A DNA stretch of 64,000 nt, taken from positions 261,155,979 to 261,219,978 of the forward strand of contig OZ005737.1 of assembly GCA_963930755.1 (NCBI GenBank), read 5' to 3'. Under the pieces are notes generated by a model. It did not search any database, was not told where the DNA came from, and saw nothing but the letters and a program-made list of their open reading frames with translations. Positions 34,891 through 46,858 of this stretch are shown piece by piece (within the stretch, counting starts at the first letter, position 1; each line of letters opens with the position of its first letter). The translations under genes and the position numbers were made by a program. This DNA is from Eudasyphora cyanicolor. Lineage: Eukaryota > Arthropoda > Insecta > Diptera > Muscidae.

Positions 34891-35718
34891 ATGTGTGTTT
34901 GTTTGTACCTAATATAAGTCGAAACGGTTGGACCGATCTTCTTGAAATTTCACAGAATTTTCATGTGTTGGGCGTGGTCAAAGCTGAGTACTTGCATTTT
35001 CGATGATCAAGTGGGCGTGGACCCGCCAATAAGAGTCATGTTTGGAATTTGTGAAAATTTTTTAGCTAGAACGCTGAAATTTTCTGGCAGTTTATAAGAT
35101 TGTTACAAAAATTAGCGGGATCAGACCAATAGGCGTGGCCTCGCCCAGATAAGCCAAATTTTAAAATTGAGATATATTTCACAATTTGTTAGCAAAAGTG
35201 GTGTAATTTTGGTGCCAGCCTACGTGATTGGTCAAAAAATGGGCGGGATTGGACCAGTGGGCTTGGTCCCGCCCATACAAGTAACTGAGATATCTTGCAC
35301 AATTTGTAAGCGAGAGAGCTGTAATTTTGGTCATATGTATCCGGTAGTAGTCTACGTGAATGTTCCAAAAATGGTCGGAATCGGACCAATGGGCGTGGCC
35401 CCGCCCATATAAGACACATTTTTGAAATTGAGATAACTTCCACAATTTCTTAGTAAAAGTGCTGTAATTTTGTGCAAATGCATTTAATGCCAGTCTACGT
35501 TATTTATCCAGAAATGGGCGGGATAGGACAAATGGGCGAGTCTCGCCCATATGTGCAATGTTTTGAAATTGATATATCATGAACAATTTGTTAGCGAGAG
35601 TGATTTAATTTTGTGTACTTATATACATATGTATTTGGTGACAGTCTACGTGATTGGTTCAAAAATGGACGGGATCGCAATCGATCTGGGGCAACAAAGT
35701 GGACCGGGTCCAGCTAGT
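34891..35718 (-). repeat. RepD tandem family, inverted copy
   Basis: Reverse-complement of the 22918-24232 family: GGGCGTGGCCCCGCCCATA, TGGTCAAAAAATGGGCGGG, ending GGTCCAGCTAGT at 35718. About six ~140-bp units. The 34891 end (GTTTGTTTGTACCTAATAT...) may be the natural other terminus. Confidence 0.75.
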
Positions 35719-35880
35719 ATTCTATAAAAATTCAATTCTGATTAAAATCTCTAGTAAAGTGCAACATTTACGAAATTTTCAACAAAAATTCTGTTTCAAC
35801 AAAGTTTTCTAGAAAAATTCCATTTCTAGAAAACTATAATTTTGACGAAATTATCTAGGATAGAACCAGTTTCATAGAAA
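35719..35880 (-). repeat. 29-30-bp satellite, small inverted block
   Basis: It contains TTTTCTAGAAAAATTCCATT and AAATTTTC/AACAAAATT words, the reverse orientation of block 2. It forms the right flank of RepD just as a forward block flanks the forward RepD copy. Confidence 0.6.
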
Positions 35881-35890
35881 GCTTAGCTCC

Positions 35891-36370
35891 ACCTCCACAT
35901 CAAGGTTTATTCCAAGGTTCTGTAATTGGACTGAGAAAGTGATTCTAAGACAATCGGTATAATAAACAATGGGGGGTATCTCTTCTCCTTTTAGGTGTTA
36001 CTAACAAATGCACAAAGTCATAATATCCTGTACCACAGTGTGGTGCAGGGTATACAAATTGTATATAAACCAGTAAGAAGGTTACTTGCCTTCAGTCCTA
36101 AAATTTTTTCGTAAATTTATTGCATTTAACACCTCCACATCAAGGTTTATTCCAAGGTTCTGTAATTGGACTGAGAAAGTGATTCTAAGACAATCGGTAT
36201 AATAAACAATGGGGGGTATCTCTTCTCCTTTTAGGTGTTACTAACAAATGCACAAAGTCATAATATCCTGTACCACAGTGTGGTGAAGGGTATACAAATT
36301 GTATATAAACCAGTAAGAAGGTTACTTGCCTTCAGTCCTAAAATTTTTTCGTAAATTTATTGCATTTAAT
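35891..36370. repeat. Near-perfect 240-bp tandem duplication
   Basis: 35891-36130 and 36131-36370 look identical except for GTGGTGCAGG versus GTGGTGAAGG at the same place and the final bases. Each copy carries the inverted HelA 5' end (TAATATCCTGTACCACAGTG...). It is either a very recent duplication or an assembly artefact. Confidence 0.9.
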
Positions 36371-36925
36371 AACATTAAAGTATGTGCTGGTATTAAAAGG
36401 GGAGCGCTAATAACGCCCACTTTTCTCTGGATTCTAGGTACGATAAAAGCATTACGCTGTACAAAATTGCAAGTATTTGTACGTACTTGTATTACTGTTG
36501 GAAGCTGTTAACTTTTGGTGCAAAATGAACTATTTGTGTGGGAGGTATCAAAAGGGGCGTGGCTGCTTCGCCCATTTTTCCTTAGGTGTTAGCGACAAAA
36601 AAACTAACACTATGTGGAGTAAGAAGTATAGAAGTTATTAAAGAATCAATATTTTACTAAACGTTATCCCTTTGTGGTGGAGGTACCAGAACTTTTCCTT
36701 CTAGTACCTCCCCCACAAAGGGATAATATGTACCATCTTCGAACTTAGCCGGATATATGTAGAGAACATATTACCGCATACCAAAGTTAAAGTCAATCGG
36801 TTAATCCTTTCGAGAGTTATCGTGCGCAACAGACAGACACACAGACGGACGGACGGACGGACATTGCTCAAATGACTTTAAATGACCTAAATTGAATATC
36901 CGCCATACATACTTGGAGTCACTCC
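36371..36925 (-). mobile_element. HelB fragment, inverted
   Basis: It carries two ~155-bp units, the GGAGGTACCAGAA...CTCCCCCACAAAGGG region, AACTCTCG-containing 5' block words (reverse) and the CCGT tract (36830-36862) in inverted order. Both termini are missing. Confidence 0.75.
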
Positions 36926-38390
36926 TACAGTACGAATAGCGGTACCGAAAAGATCTGTTAAACTACCTAGAAATACCGTCCGCATTATGCTCAGACGTCG
37001 TTTACTCAAAGCGGGACAGTAGCATATCAATTGTACTGGAGGAAAATCCAACCTTCTGTCGTGTTAGCCGATCACACAGTGGCCCCTCAGAACAGACACT
37101 AATGTAGACTGTCTTTTTTTCTATCTAGTGCGATGAGATATTTTTAACCTTCTCAGGTCATACCTTGGCCAGATTTGTCTAGCTACCCTACAGGTGCCGA
37201 TTTCTGTCCATCTTTCATTGGACTGCCTGATTGCATCTTGCCTAAGCCAAAGCTTGCACGTGGATAGTGGCGCACCAATATATGCAAATTCTTCGAGTAA
37301 TGTCGTCCCTTTCCTAGCAAGTTCATCGGATTTGCAGTTCCCCGGGATATCCATATGCCCAGGCACCCTTATGAGGTTATATTAAACTGCTCAGCCATCG
37401 AGTTAAGAGATCTGCGGCAGTCGAGGGCTGTTTGTGAATTTAGGGATGTGGCCTCCAGAGAATTGATGGCAGCCTGGCTGTCCGAGTAAATGACAACGCC
37501 AGTATTGGTTACTATGTTGCAACTCAGCCACTTGGCGACTTCCCATATTGCCATTATTTCGGCTTGATAGACACTCCAGGTATCTGATAGTCTGTGAGCT
37601 ATATCTAAACTAAGTTCTTCACAGTGTTCACCGACGCCAACCTTTTCATCAAGCTTCGAACCATCCGTTTAGAAGTGGAGATGGTTTCTATTAACTGGTA
37701 TTCTGCCAACCCATTTCATCTCTGGCTGGAATCATAGTGATGTAGTTCCTCTCGAAGGTGTACACAGTTGATGTATAGTCCACTCGGTCGGTTACCTACT
37801 TACACTTTTTTGCTACACTTTAATATCCTCATGTGACAGAAGTTCTTGTACTTCCCCCCATTGATAGGCAGTTTAGTTTGAATGCCGCTCTGGTTCCAAC
37901 TTCTCTCGCCACAATATTAATCGGCAGTATATGGAATAGGGCTTGAAGAGACACAGTCACTGTAGTCCTTAAAGATCCGCTTATGTATAGGCAGGCAGTT
38001 CTCTGAACCTTTGATAGTAGCTTGGTGATGAATAGTTGATTAGTTTCCGTCCACCATACCACAATCCCGTACAACAGTATACTCGTAAAACGAACTAATC
38101 CTATATATAACGTCGACTTATATTCCGGCAGAATTTTGGCCTTGCTTACACGTTCCAGTACGTTAAGTCTAAATAACAGTTTCCTATCTAGAATTATTCA
38201 AAGAAATTTTGCACTTTCCTAAAAGGATATGTATATCTGTTCTATTTACCCAAGGAGGGTCCACATGTGGGACCTTATTCATCCTAGTAAAGAGAACAAA
38301 TCCTAGATTGTTTGTGTTAACGCCTGAACCGCTGCTTCTGGCCTATCTAGACAATTTGTTCAGAGCCACCTGCAGGATGTCTTAACTTAA
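36926..38390 (-). mobile_element. LINE 4 fragment with RNase H
   Basis: From 38390 down: post-RT connector (YGIVVWWTETNQLFITKLLSK...ACLYISGSLRTT) at 37829-38074, RNase H from ~37690, and the C-terminal region to ~36930. Sequence is closest to the LINE pieces at 49595-50035 and 50713-51290, and distinct from LINE 1/2. No endonuclease or RT palm is present. Confidence 0.8.
37121..37690 (-). pseudogene. LINE 4 RNase H and C-terminus (frame-broken)
   Basis: 37369-37554 holds ...MAIWEVAKWLS and VVIYSDSQAAI (Asp). 37121-37366 follows in another frame with PGHMDIPGNCKSDELARKGT, then HIGAPLSTCK-like residues. The first Asp motif lies near 37640 in degraded form. It is a fragment of an RNA-degrading retrotransposon domain and is inactive. 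Confidence 0.78.
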
Positions 38391-39780
38391 TGTTCTATAA
38401 AAACGTTATTTGGACGAAATTTTCAATAAAAAAGCTATTTCGACAAAGTTTTCTAGAAAACAAATTCAATTTTGACAAAGTTTTCTAGAAAACAAGTTTA
38501 ATCTTGACAAAGTTTTCTAGAAAAATTTAATTCTGTCGAAATTATATAGGATAAAAAAATTTGACTAAATATTCTATAAAAATGGTATATCAAGACTACG
38601 GTTTCAACTAGTTTCAATAAAAGATCAGTTCCAACAAAATTTTCTAAAAAAACGCAATTTCGACAAAGTTTTCAAAAAAAATGTTAATTTTGACAAAATG
38701 ATCTAAGGAAATTCAGTTATGGGAAATTTTCTAGAAAAATGCAAAGTTATTAAATTTTCTACAAAAGTGCAACTTTGACGAAATTTGCAATAAAGACTTG
38801 TCTATAGAACGAAAAGTTCTATAAAAACGTAATTGCGGTGAAACGTTCAATAAAAATACAATTTCAACAAAGTTTTCTAGAAAAATTAAATTTTTACGAA
38901 ATTCACGGATACTAAATGTTGACTAAAAATTCTATAAAAATGCAATTTCGATTAAAATTTCTAGTCTAGTTCAACATAGACGAAATTTTCAATAAAAATG
39001 CTGTTTCAACAATGTTACGAGTATCTAGAAAAATTCAATATCGACAAAGTTTTCTAGAAAAATTTAATTTTGAAGGAATTTTGTAGATAAAGAGCAAATT
39101 TTGCTTAAATTTTCTAGTAAAGTGTCACTTCGTCAAAGTTTTTTAAGAAAAACGCAATTTCAACAATGTTATCTAGAAAAATTCAATTTCGATAAAGTTT
39201 TCTAAAAAAAAAATAATTTTGGCGGAATTTTGCAGAAAACAATGAAATTTTGCTTAAATTTTTCAGTAAAATGCAACTTCGACAAATTTTTTTTAGAAAA
39301 ATGCAATTTCGACCAGTTTTCTAGAAAAATTTAATTTAAATTTTATATAGAAATACAATTTCGATTAAAATTTCCATTGAGGTGAAATTTTGTAAAAATT
39401 TTTGGTGAAACTGAAATTTTGATAAAAAAAATGCAATTTTGACAAAATTTTCTAAAAAAATGATTTTGATAAAATTATCTAGGATAATAAAATGTTAACG
39501 AAAGTTTCTAGAAAAAAAAGCAATTTTGATTAAATTTTCTTGTAAAGTTGAGGAATTTTTTTATAAAAATTTAATTTTGATAATATTTTCTATCTAAATG
39601 TAATTTCGACAACAATCTCAATAAAAATGTAATTCGACAAATTTTTGAAGAAAAATTTAATTTTGGCCAAGTTTTCTAGAAAAATCTAATTTAAAAATTA
39701 TATAGAATTTCGATTAAAATTTTTAGGAAAAAAAATTAATTTTTAAATTTATTTTAAAAAAAAATTCTATAATTATACAA
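38390..39780 (-). repeat. 29-30-bp satellite, inverted block
   Basis: TTTTCTAGAAAAATTCAATTTCGACAAAG-like units (read on the plus strand) over ~1.4 kb, opposite to blocks 1-3. Highly degenerate. Confidence 0.88.
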
Positions 39781-39920
39781 ATTCTTATTGTTTTAATACC
39801 CTACACCACACTGTGGTACCGGATATTATATTATATTATATTATTAAAAAAAAATTCTATAATTATACAAATTCTTATTGTTTTAATACCCTACACCACA
39901 CTGTGGTACCGGATATTATG
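39756..39920. repeat. 90-bp tandem duplication containing the HelA 5' end
   Basis: 39756-39845 is repeated at 39846-39920. Each copy includes flanking satellite-like sequence (TTCTATAATTATACAAATTC) and the first ~35 bp of HelA. The duplication therefore happened after insertion, by slippage or unequal exchange across the element boundary. Confidence 0.85.
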
Positions 39921-41375
39921 ACTTAGTGCATTTGCTTGTAACACCCAAAAAGAGAAGAGATAAACCCATAGGTTATTATACCGATCGACATAGAATCACT
40001 TTTTTTAATCGATTTAACCATGTCTGTTTGTCCGTCCGTCCGTGTATTCTTGTGATCAAAGTACAGGTCGCATTTATGGTCCGATCTCAAGGATACTTTG
40101 CACACATCTTTCTACTGGTCCAGGGATCTCTATTATATTTGGTTAAAATCGGTTCAAATTTACATATAGATCCCATATATGTATATGTACCTCCGATTTG
40201 ACATACATATATGCAGTGTATAAGCAAAATTTTTAACCAATCTGTATAAAAATTGACGAAGAGAAGTCTCCTGATACACTTAGAGGCAATACTAAATTTG
40301 AGGTTCAGATCGGTTAAGATTTAGATATAGCCCTTATATATATGATACAACCGATTTGACATGCTAGCGCTGTAAAAAATTTGTTTTATACCCGATACGG
40401 CAGAAACAGGTTTCTTATTATATGAAGGAACACTACCAAATTTGGGGAAAATTTGTTCAGGTTTTGATATAGCCCCCATATATATTTTTTCCTGCCGATT
40501 TGGTATCAAAACGCTATAGAAGTTGTACTTTACTTCCGATCATTAAACATTTGGCAGAATGAAGTCTCTTAGCAAGGAATAATGCTTAATTTGTGGAAAA
40601 TTGTTGTAGATTTAGATGTAGCCACATATATGAAGGGTGGGCTATTTACAATTTTAAATTTTATTCGGCTATAAAAAACCACCGATATTTTTATCAAATT
40701 TCTGGTTTTATTGGAAAGGTTGAACTATGTCATTTAATAATGGAACACAATATCATTCATATGACTACCACGACTGTCTCGGCAGTACCTCATCCGATCA
40801 ACCCAATTTTTCAGTACATTTTCGATTGTTTCGGGTCGAATCTCTTCAATGATTTCGATTCGATTTCACGTTTCAACACTTCAATTGTCCTGGATGCTTT
40901 GCATAACATTTATCCTTAATGGCTCCCCACAGAAAATGATCCAAAGAGCTCAAATCACAAGTCAATGTAATCGGTAGTTCAAATTTAAAATTTTAAATGG
41001 CCCACCCTTTATATATATGTTCCAGCCAATTTAACAGCTATTAAAGCTATATTTTACGTCCGATCTTTATATAATTTGGCAGAAATTAGGCTTCAGATTA
41101 TGTATAGTTCATTCTATTTCTTCCTTCCGATTATTGATCTATGAAAGAAAACAGCGCATTTTAAGGTTATCCTTTCAGGTGTAGTTTAATATGATCAACA
41201 TCCTTAACTCCTCCTTGGAATAAGCCTTGATGAGGAGGAGATAAGTACTTTGTTCAACTGAAACGAAATCATTTATTCCAAATTATTATCGTAATGCTCC
41301 TTTTCGCATTGTTAGGGATGTGTAGGGTATTGTACAGTCGGCCCCGCCCGACTTTCTGTCTTTCCATTATGATTT
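39796..41375 (+). mobile_element. HelA element hosting a mariner MITE
   Basis: The 5' end is present twice (39796 and 39886). The CCGT tract is at 40030-40045, with internal ~150-bp units. A mariner-derived insert (40633-41009) is followed by a degraded last unit, then GTGTAGGGTATTGTACAGTC, the GC hairpin and the tail to ~41375. Confidence 0.8.
40633..41009 (-). mobile_element. Mariner-derived MITE nested in HelA
   Basis: Inverted ends AAGGGTGGGCTATTTACAAT and ...AAATGGCCCACCCTT. ~377 bp, same structure as 2960-3340, including the minus-strand DD41D-type transposase C-terminus (near 40735-40850). Flanking ATATATG sequences would rejoin to the HelA ATATATATG motif if it were excised. Confidence 0.8.
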
Positions 41376-41665
41376 AAGTTATGAGCTACGAGCTCATTCA
41401 TCCATTTTTAGTGGATGTAATGATTTGTTAAAGGCTTGAGGATTGTCTTAGCTCCAAATACCCCAACTTTGCTTATTGACATTGAAGCGTTGTTCTGGCA
41501 TTAATCGATTCTTGATAACTTCCCAAACCTTTCTGAACACAAATGTCAACAAAGTTTGACATTATCACCTGTCAAACCATAGTAACCTATATCGAAAGTT
41601 CGCATACAGCTAAAAAACAACCTTTAACATTTCAAATACATTCAATGCATTTTTACATTAAAATA
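41376..41665. other. Unclassified spacer
   Basis: About 290 bp after HelA. No open frame, array or inverted ends were recognised. Confidence 0.35.
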
Positions 41666-41848
41666 TACACATAAGCGTAGGAAGGGGGTGGCTGGGGTGG
41701 TCTAGTACCACCCCAGAAGTTTTTTAGCCCACACCACAGATATTTCAGTTGGATTTTTTAATTTTATCCATTCCAATCATCTATCAATTTTACAGTTACT
41801 AATAACAGAAATAATATGAATTTTTGCTAATTCTGTTATAAATCTAAA

Positions 41849-42020
41849 AACTCAAAGGTTTGCAATCAATTTTGAAGTAGAAGAACGATTCTTAGGTTTC
41901 GTAGATAGTTCTGTAAGCAGATATGCCAATTCTTTACTTAAACTGATTTTTTTTTGGAAAAATAAGATGGGAAATGTTTCAATAATTGGAAGTCTTATAA
42001 TGGTGCAAATGTAATGTGTT
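41849..42020 (+). pseudogene. hAT transposase fragment
   Basis: Residues QRFAINFEVEERFLGFVDSS...SRYANSLLKLIF keep the conserved E-RFLGFVD block of DUF4371. About 20 residues are missing before a frameshifted SYNGANVMC. In intact relatives the SYDGA aspartate is catalytic; here it is Asn. Confidence 0.5.
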
Positions 42021-42084
42021 TTAAATCACTGCGAGGCATACAAATTAAAACCGGGTAATTGTCGACTCCTATTCGAACATACAA

Positions 42085-42480
42085 TCATCATCAAAATTTG
42101 TCAATGCTGTACATATTTCCAAACCTGGATATACCGCGACTGCGCCTCAAATGGTTCATACGCTGGGTCCAATTTTAACATACTCTCTCCAACACATCGG
42201 CCGGTATCTCACGAATAAATTCTTCAATATTGGCTTCCAGTGCGTCAACCGTTGCGGATTTGTCCCTACAGACATGAGCCTTAACGTAGCCCAGCAACAA
42301 ATAATCTAAAGGCGTTAAATCGCACGATCTATGCGGCCAATTGACCGCCCCCAAAGTGAAATAAACTTAAATAATCTGCAAGCGTTGTTCGTTTGTAAGT
42401 CGATTCATGGTTATATTATAGAGCAAACTGAACATGGTTATATTATAGAGCAAACTGAACATGTTTGACATTAACTTGTT
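42085..42480 (-). mobile_element. Internally deleted DD41D-type mariner
   Basis: On the minus strand a start MNRLTNEQRLQII (42414 downward) jumps almost directly to the C-terminal third: NWPHRSCDLTPLDYLLLGYVK, ATVDALEANIEEFIREIPAD, NWTQRMNHLRRSRG. The DNA-binding domain and first two catalytic Asp are deleted. A 27-bp direct repeat (42406-42459) precedes the start codon. Confidence 0.75.
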
Positions 42481-43375
42481 ACACGAAAACAGCTGAGCTG
42501 CCAACAAAACGCTTACCAAATTTGTTTCGGTTAATTCAACATTAGTTAAAGGCCAATATGTAGATTTGCCTGATGATACGATAGCATTTTCATATTGGAG
42601 AACAGATTTAAGTTTTCCACTAACTAAAGCAGTAAATTGTTTGGTAAAGCTTTGAATGGAACTTCTGAATTTATTGATGATTATAGAAGTAACTTGCAAA
42701 TTGATAAGGAATCGCTAATTGTAGAAACTATTGTGCTAAAAATATCTTCAAGGCTCATACGACAATAAGCCAATCAGAGAAATAAGATAGAAATACATAA
42801 AATGTTGATTCAAAAAAAGATCGAATAAAAACAAAATCTTTTTAAATATTTATCCAAATTCTTTAAAAGTTTGTAAGTTTCAATAAGGCTTCCACACTTT
42901 TCTGGCTGTGAAGGGCATCGATACGATGGCGCGTCGAATTAAAACATGACTAAGATCTACAATGATCCAAGATCCATTTTGAAATTTGACCATTTTAAAT
43001 ATCAAAAACGAAATAGTAAAATTGTTAGTGATATTCTTTTTTTTAAAGAGTAGAATAATTAATTTGTTATTCCTATTATATTTTATTCCATACGACTATT
43101 TTTTATGTTAATTATAATATATTTAATTCCTCTTTAATTAATTAATACAATTAGTAGTATTAATTGTTTTTAAACAATTGTTGTTTTAAAAGACCGAATT
43201 CATGTTTATGTAAAATATTAATTTATCATAGAAAGGTTGTAATAAATCTGATTTCAATATGAATTAATTTCTTACTTTTCGTTGACAATTTCATCCGTGA
43301 ATAATTTTAAAGCATAAAAACAAACTCTTCTTCTTGGGGCTATAGACCACCCCAGCAGAAATCCATTGCCACGCC

Positions 43376-44877
43376 AATGAATATACATCGAAATAAAAAC
43401 GTACTTTACTCGAAATAAAAACAAACATAAAATAATAATTAAAGAATAAATACAATGCATATTGTATTCTGAGTAAAACCAGTTTTTCGGTGAAGAAACA
43501 ATAAGTTCTTTTCTCTTGAACATATTTCTTACTTCTAAAAATGTATCATATAATCCTACTGATGGATTCGTTTGCAGCTTAAAGCAATCTGCTGTAGATT
43601 TCGTTATATTCGAAGAAAATTAAACAAAAACTGTTATATGGAACAAACAATATCGTTCGTTATAGGAAAAGTTCGCTATAAACGATGTTCTTTATAAACG
43701 TGAAGATTTAGATGGAAATTTGAAGAATTATCCTTGGGATACAAATATTTTTCGTTATAAATGAAAATTCATTATAACGGTGTTTGTTATAAACGTACAG
43801 GACTGTATTAATACAAAAAAATATATCGAATATTATATTTGGAACCGTGTCCTAATGCTCATTACTTACAAAATGTTACACATATGTAGTTTAGAGCTCA
43901 TATTCATATGCGATGTACATTATAGCTGTCAGACTAAAGGATGCATTGAATTCATTGTGTTAAATTCCACATTACGCCACTTTGCAATTAGAACGATGTA
44001 CTACTGCAAATATATGTAAATAGTAATACTGAATTTTTGTCCAAATTCAACTGAAGTGCGAATTTGTTCGCCCGAAACGAAAAGCTTAAATAATATGAAT
44101 ATGTTTTAAAAAACTACAAGAATAAATTACTAATATTTAGGAGGTGCTGGAATACTCGTAGTATTGTAATTCCTAATTGTTAACAATAACTCGTATAGAT
44201 TAAGCAAAAATGTTATACAGGCCTTCCAAAAAAACAATTACCAATAAACGAACCACCCCTACGTACGGGTACAAACACGCGTGCATGTCTTATCAATCTA
44301 ACAATGTTCCAATGACAAATGAGGAATTTTTTAATGAAAACAATTTCGTCCAAAAAATCCTTCAAAGGTATTTGCCATGGTGCCGCCGTTGCCAGTGCCA
44401 CAGACGATTTTCGAAACTTGAACAAATCGCGCGTTCTTTATGCTGCTGCGGCGACACTTTGTTGCAGTGGCATGCCGATCCATTGCCGTAGCCATATATA
44501 GAGAGGAGTAGATTCGTTCCATTCGGTTCGGTAGTTCGATTCAGTCATTCATCCATTCAGGCAGTCATTCAGGCATTCATACATTCTTCATATGTGTTTA
44601 ATGGCAAATACAATGTGTGTGTTCGTTTGGTGCTCTTTAATCTATCGCAGAGCACATTAATCAATTTTTTTTGTTCAACATTTTTCCTGCTGTTGTTGGT
44701 GGAGGTAGCTGAAGCTGTAGCGGTGGAGGTCCTTCCTAGTTTCATTTGTGTCCTGTGTGCATGTGTGAATGTGCGATGGTGAAAAATTTCTGCTCGGAGG
44801 TTGTGTGCGACTAATGGTAAAAGGTGAACAGTGGGGGAATTTTATTAAAAAAACTGGTTTGACAAAAAATTATTTTG
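43376..44877. other. Low-copy stretch with palindromic AT motifs
   Basis: 43640-43800 repeats words like TTATAAACG and CGTTATAA in both orientations, suggesting a small decayed MITE. 44520-44590 contains imperfect CATTCA/GGCA repeats. Small ORFs at 44210-44520 occur on both strands without domain support. No dynein exon was recognised. Confidence 0.4.
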
Positions 44878-45587
44878 TACTAGCTGACCCTAGCAGACGT
44901 TGTCCTGCCCGTTCTGTTTGGTCATTGATATTTCATTCAAAAATGCATACAACCAGAGTTTCAGGAAAAATCATCAAAAACATTTATATTGACCATATGT
45001 CCACTACAGCGCCATCTACCGTTTAGATAACAAACTATTATCAGTACAAACCACACATACATGTTAAATTTCAGTCAATAGCTCTGGAAATGCGAATTAT
45101 GTAAATCACTTGACCATTCCGCAATTTATCGCGGTAAAAATAATTCTAAAACACAAATGACCCCAAACTGAATATTTTCTTCAATTTTCAGCCCATTCGC
45201 TTTTATGTTCAAACTCGCTGATGAAGCACCTAAACCTGCCGTCCACAAAAATGTGAGGAAAAACCTAAAAAAAAGCACCCAGTGCCTTAAAAAATCGCAA
45301 AAATATTCTGTTTTATACGTATACGTATGTATATTTGAAATTGTAAGGTTTTCTGGCAATCGTGTGAACTGTCAATTCTGCTCTGCCTTACAATCTGCCA
45401 CTGTCCGTATATTTGCAGCACTGTAACAGGGTTGATAATGTTGTCCGATCTGGCAATCGTTTGTACTTAGCTTTACGTATACGTATTTTTCAATAATTTA
45501 CTAATAGATATTTTATTTTTGTGGTCATTTTTGCGATTTTTAAGCCCTGGATGCACTTTCTACGGGTAGGTTTGTTCCGCATTTTTT
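44878..45587 (+). repeat. Dispersed repeat starting ACTAGCTGACCC, left part
   Basis: The start ACTAGCTGACCC resembles the RepD terminus ACTAGCTGGACC. The body has no open frame. The right portion (from ~45550) is paralogous to 12730-12870. HelA inserted at 45588 splits this repeat; it resumes at 46503. Confidence 0.55.
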
Positions 45588-46502
45588 ATACCCTACACCA
45601 CACTGTGGTACAGGGTATTATGACTTTGTGCATTTGTTTGTAACACCTAAAAGGAGAAGAGATAAACCCATTGTTTATTATACCGATCGACTCAGAATCA
45701 CTTTCTTGTAATCAAAGTGCAGGTCGTATTTATGGTCCGATTGTGATGAAATTTAGCATAGTGCTCTTTTTTGGCCCAAGGACGATCCCTATTGAAATTG
45801 GTTGAAATAGGTTCAGATTTGGATATAGTCCCCATATATATGTTTCACCCGATTTGACATGTAAGCGCTGTAGGAACTGTATTTTAAATCAGATCAGTAC
45901 GAAATTTGGCAGAGAGAGTTCTCTTATTACATGAATAAACACTGCCAAATTCGGGGAAAATCGGTTCAGATATAGATATAGTCCCCATATATATGTTTCA
46001 CCCGATTTGACATGAAAGCGCTGTAGAAACCGTATTTTCCATCCGACCTGTACGAAATTCGGCAGAGAAAGTTCTCTTATTACATGAAAAAACACTGCGC
46101 AATTCGGGGAAAATCGGTTCAGATTTAGATATAGCCCCCTTATATATGTTCGACCCGATTTAACATTTAAGCGCTGTAGAAATCGTGTTTTATATCCGAT
46201 CAGTACGAAATTTAACAGAGAGAGTTTTCTTATTAAATGTATGAACACTGCCAAATTCGGGGAAAATCGGTTCAGATTTTAACATAGTTCCAAGATATAT
46301 GTTACACCCGATTTGACATGTAAGCGCTGTAGAAACCGTGTTTTATATCCGATCAGTACGAAAATCGGCAGAGAGAGTTTGCTTATTACATGTATGAACA
46401 CTGCCAAATTCTTATCGCAATGCCCATTTTCGCATTGGTAGGTAGGTGTAGGGTATTATATAGTCGGCCCCGCCCGACTTTCTGTCTTTCCTTACTGGTT
46501 TT
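45588..46502 (+). mobile_element. HelA element with a paralogous empty site
   Basis: It runs from ATACCCTACACC through a short 5' block and four ~150-bp units to GGTGTAGGGTATTATATAGT, the GC hairpin and TTTCCTTACTGG. It lacks the usual CCGT tract. Flanks GTTCCGCATTTTTT and TTTCTCTTATTCAATA rejoin to give the uninterrupted sequence found at 12810-12845 (minus strand). No target duplication; the site is a T run. Confidence 0.88.
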
Positions 46503-46858
46503 TTTTCTCTTATTCAATAAATATAACTTTGCTTCAGACACAAAAGATATATTCCGTACGGTATACCGAGAAAAAATATAGAAAAATTGCACAAAAAAAA
46601 CATCTTTAGCAAAAAAATCGTATGACCATTAATTGAGCCAACTTGACTAAACGAATGATGCAGATGTTCTTATTTTTGGGGCTACTTTCACGTCAAATTC
46701 TCAGAATTTAGTCTCAAAATGACGTGTTGTACTGTGTTATGACTGGCACGTCTATAAAGAGCAACTCAAGATCTAACGGGTGATTCATCGTGAGGTTTGA
46801 TTTTCAATATGATTTTTTATCAGACCACGCGTGACTCATATCAAACTGCTTTGTCATT

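Larger units (their letters stand above)
41670..43375 (+). mobile_element. hAT-like element remnant (DUF4371/ZMYM1-like transposase)
   Basis: Similar inverted ends, GCTGGGGTGGTCTA near 41691 and TAGACCACCCCAGC near 43345-43358, enclose ~1.7 kb. Inside, 41849-42015 translates to QRFAINFEVEERFLGFVDSS and, after a frameshift, SYNGANVMC, matching the ERFLGF...GQSYDGA..M signature of hAT transposases of the ZMYM1-like group. A mariner fragment is nested at 42085-42480. The rest is too decayed to follow. Confidence 0.5.

Noticed and set aside
35179..35445. Overlapping RepD ORFs (GRGHAHWSDSDHFW-like), also at 23187-24176
   Set aside because: They arise from the GC-rich tandem unit in several frames at once; no conserved protein family.
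44210..44522. Overlapping ORFs on both strands with clustered cysteines
   Set aside because: Cys spacing does not fit a known zinc-binding motif, several frames are open simultaneously, and there is no flanking gene structure.
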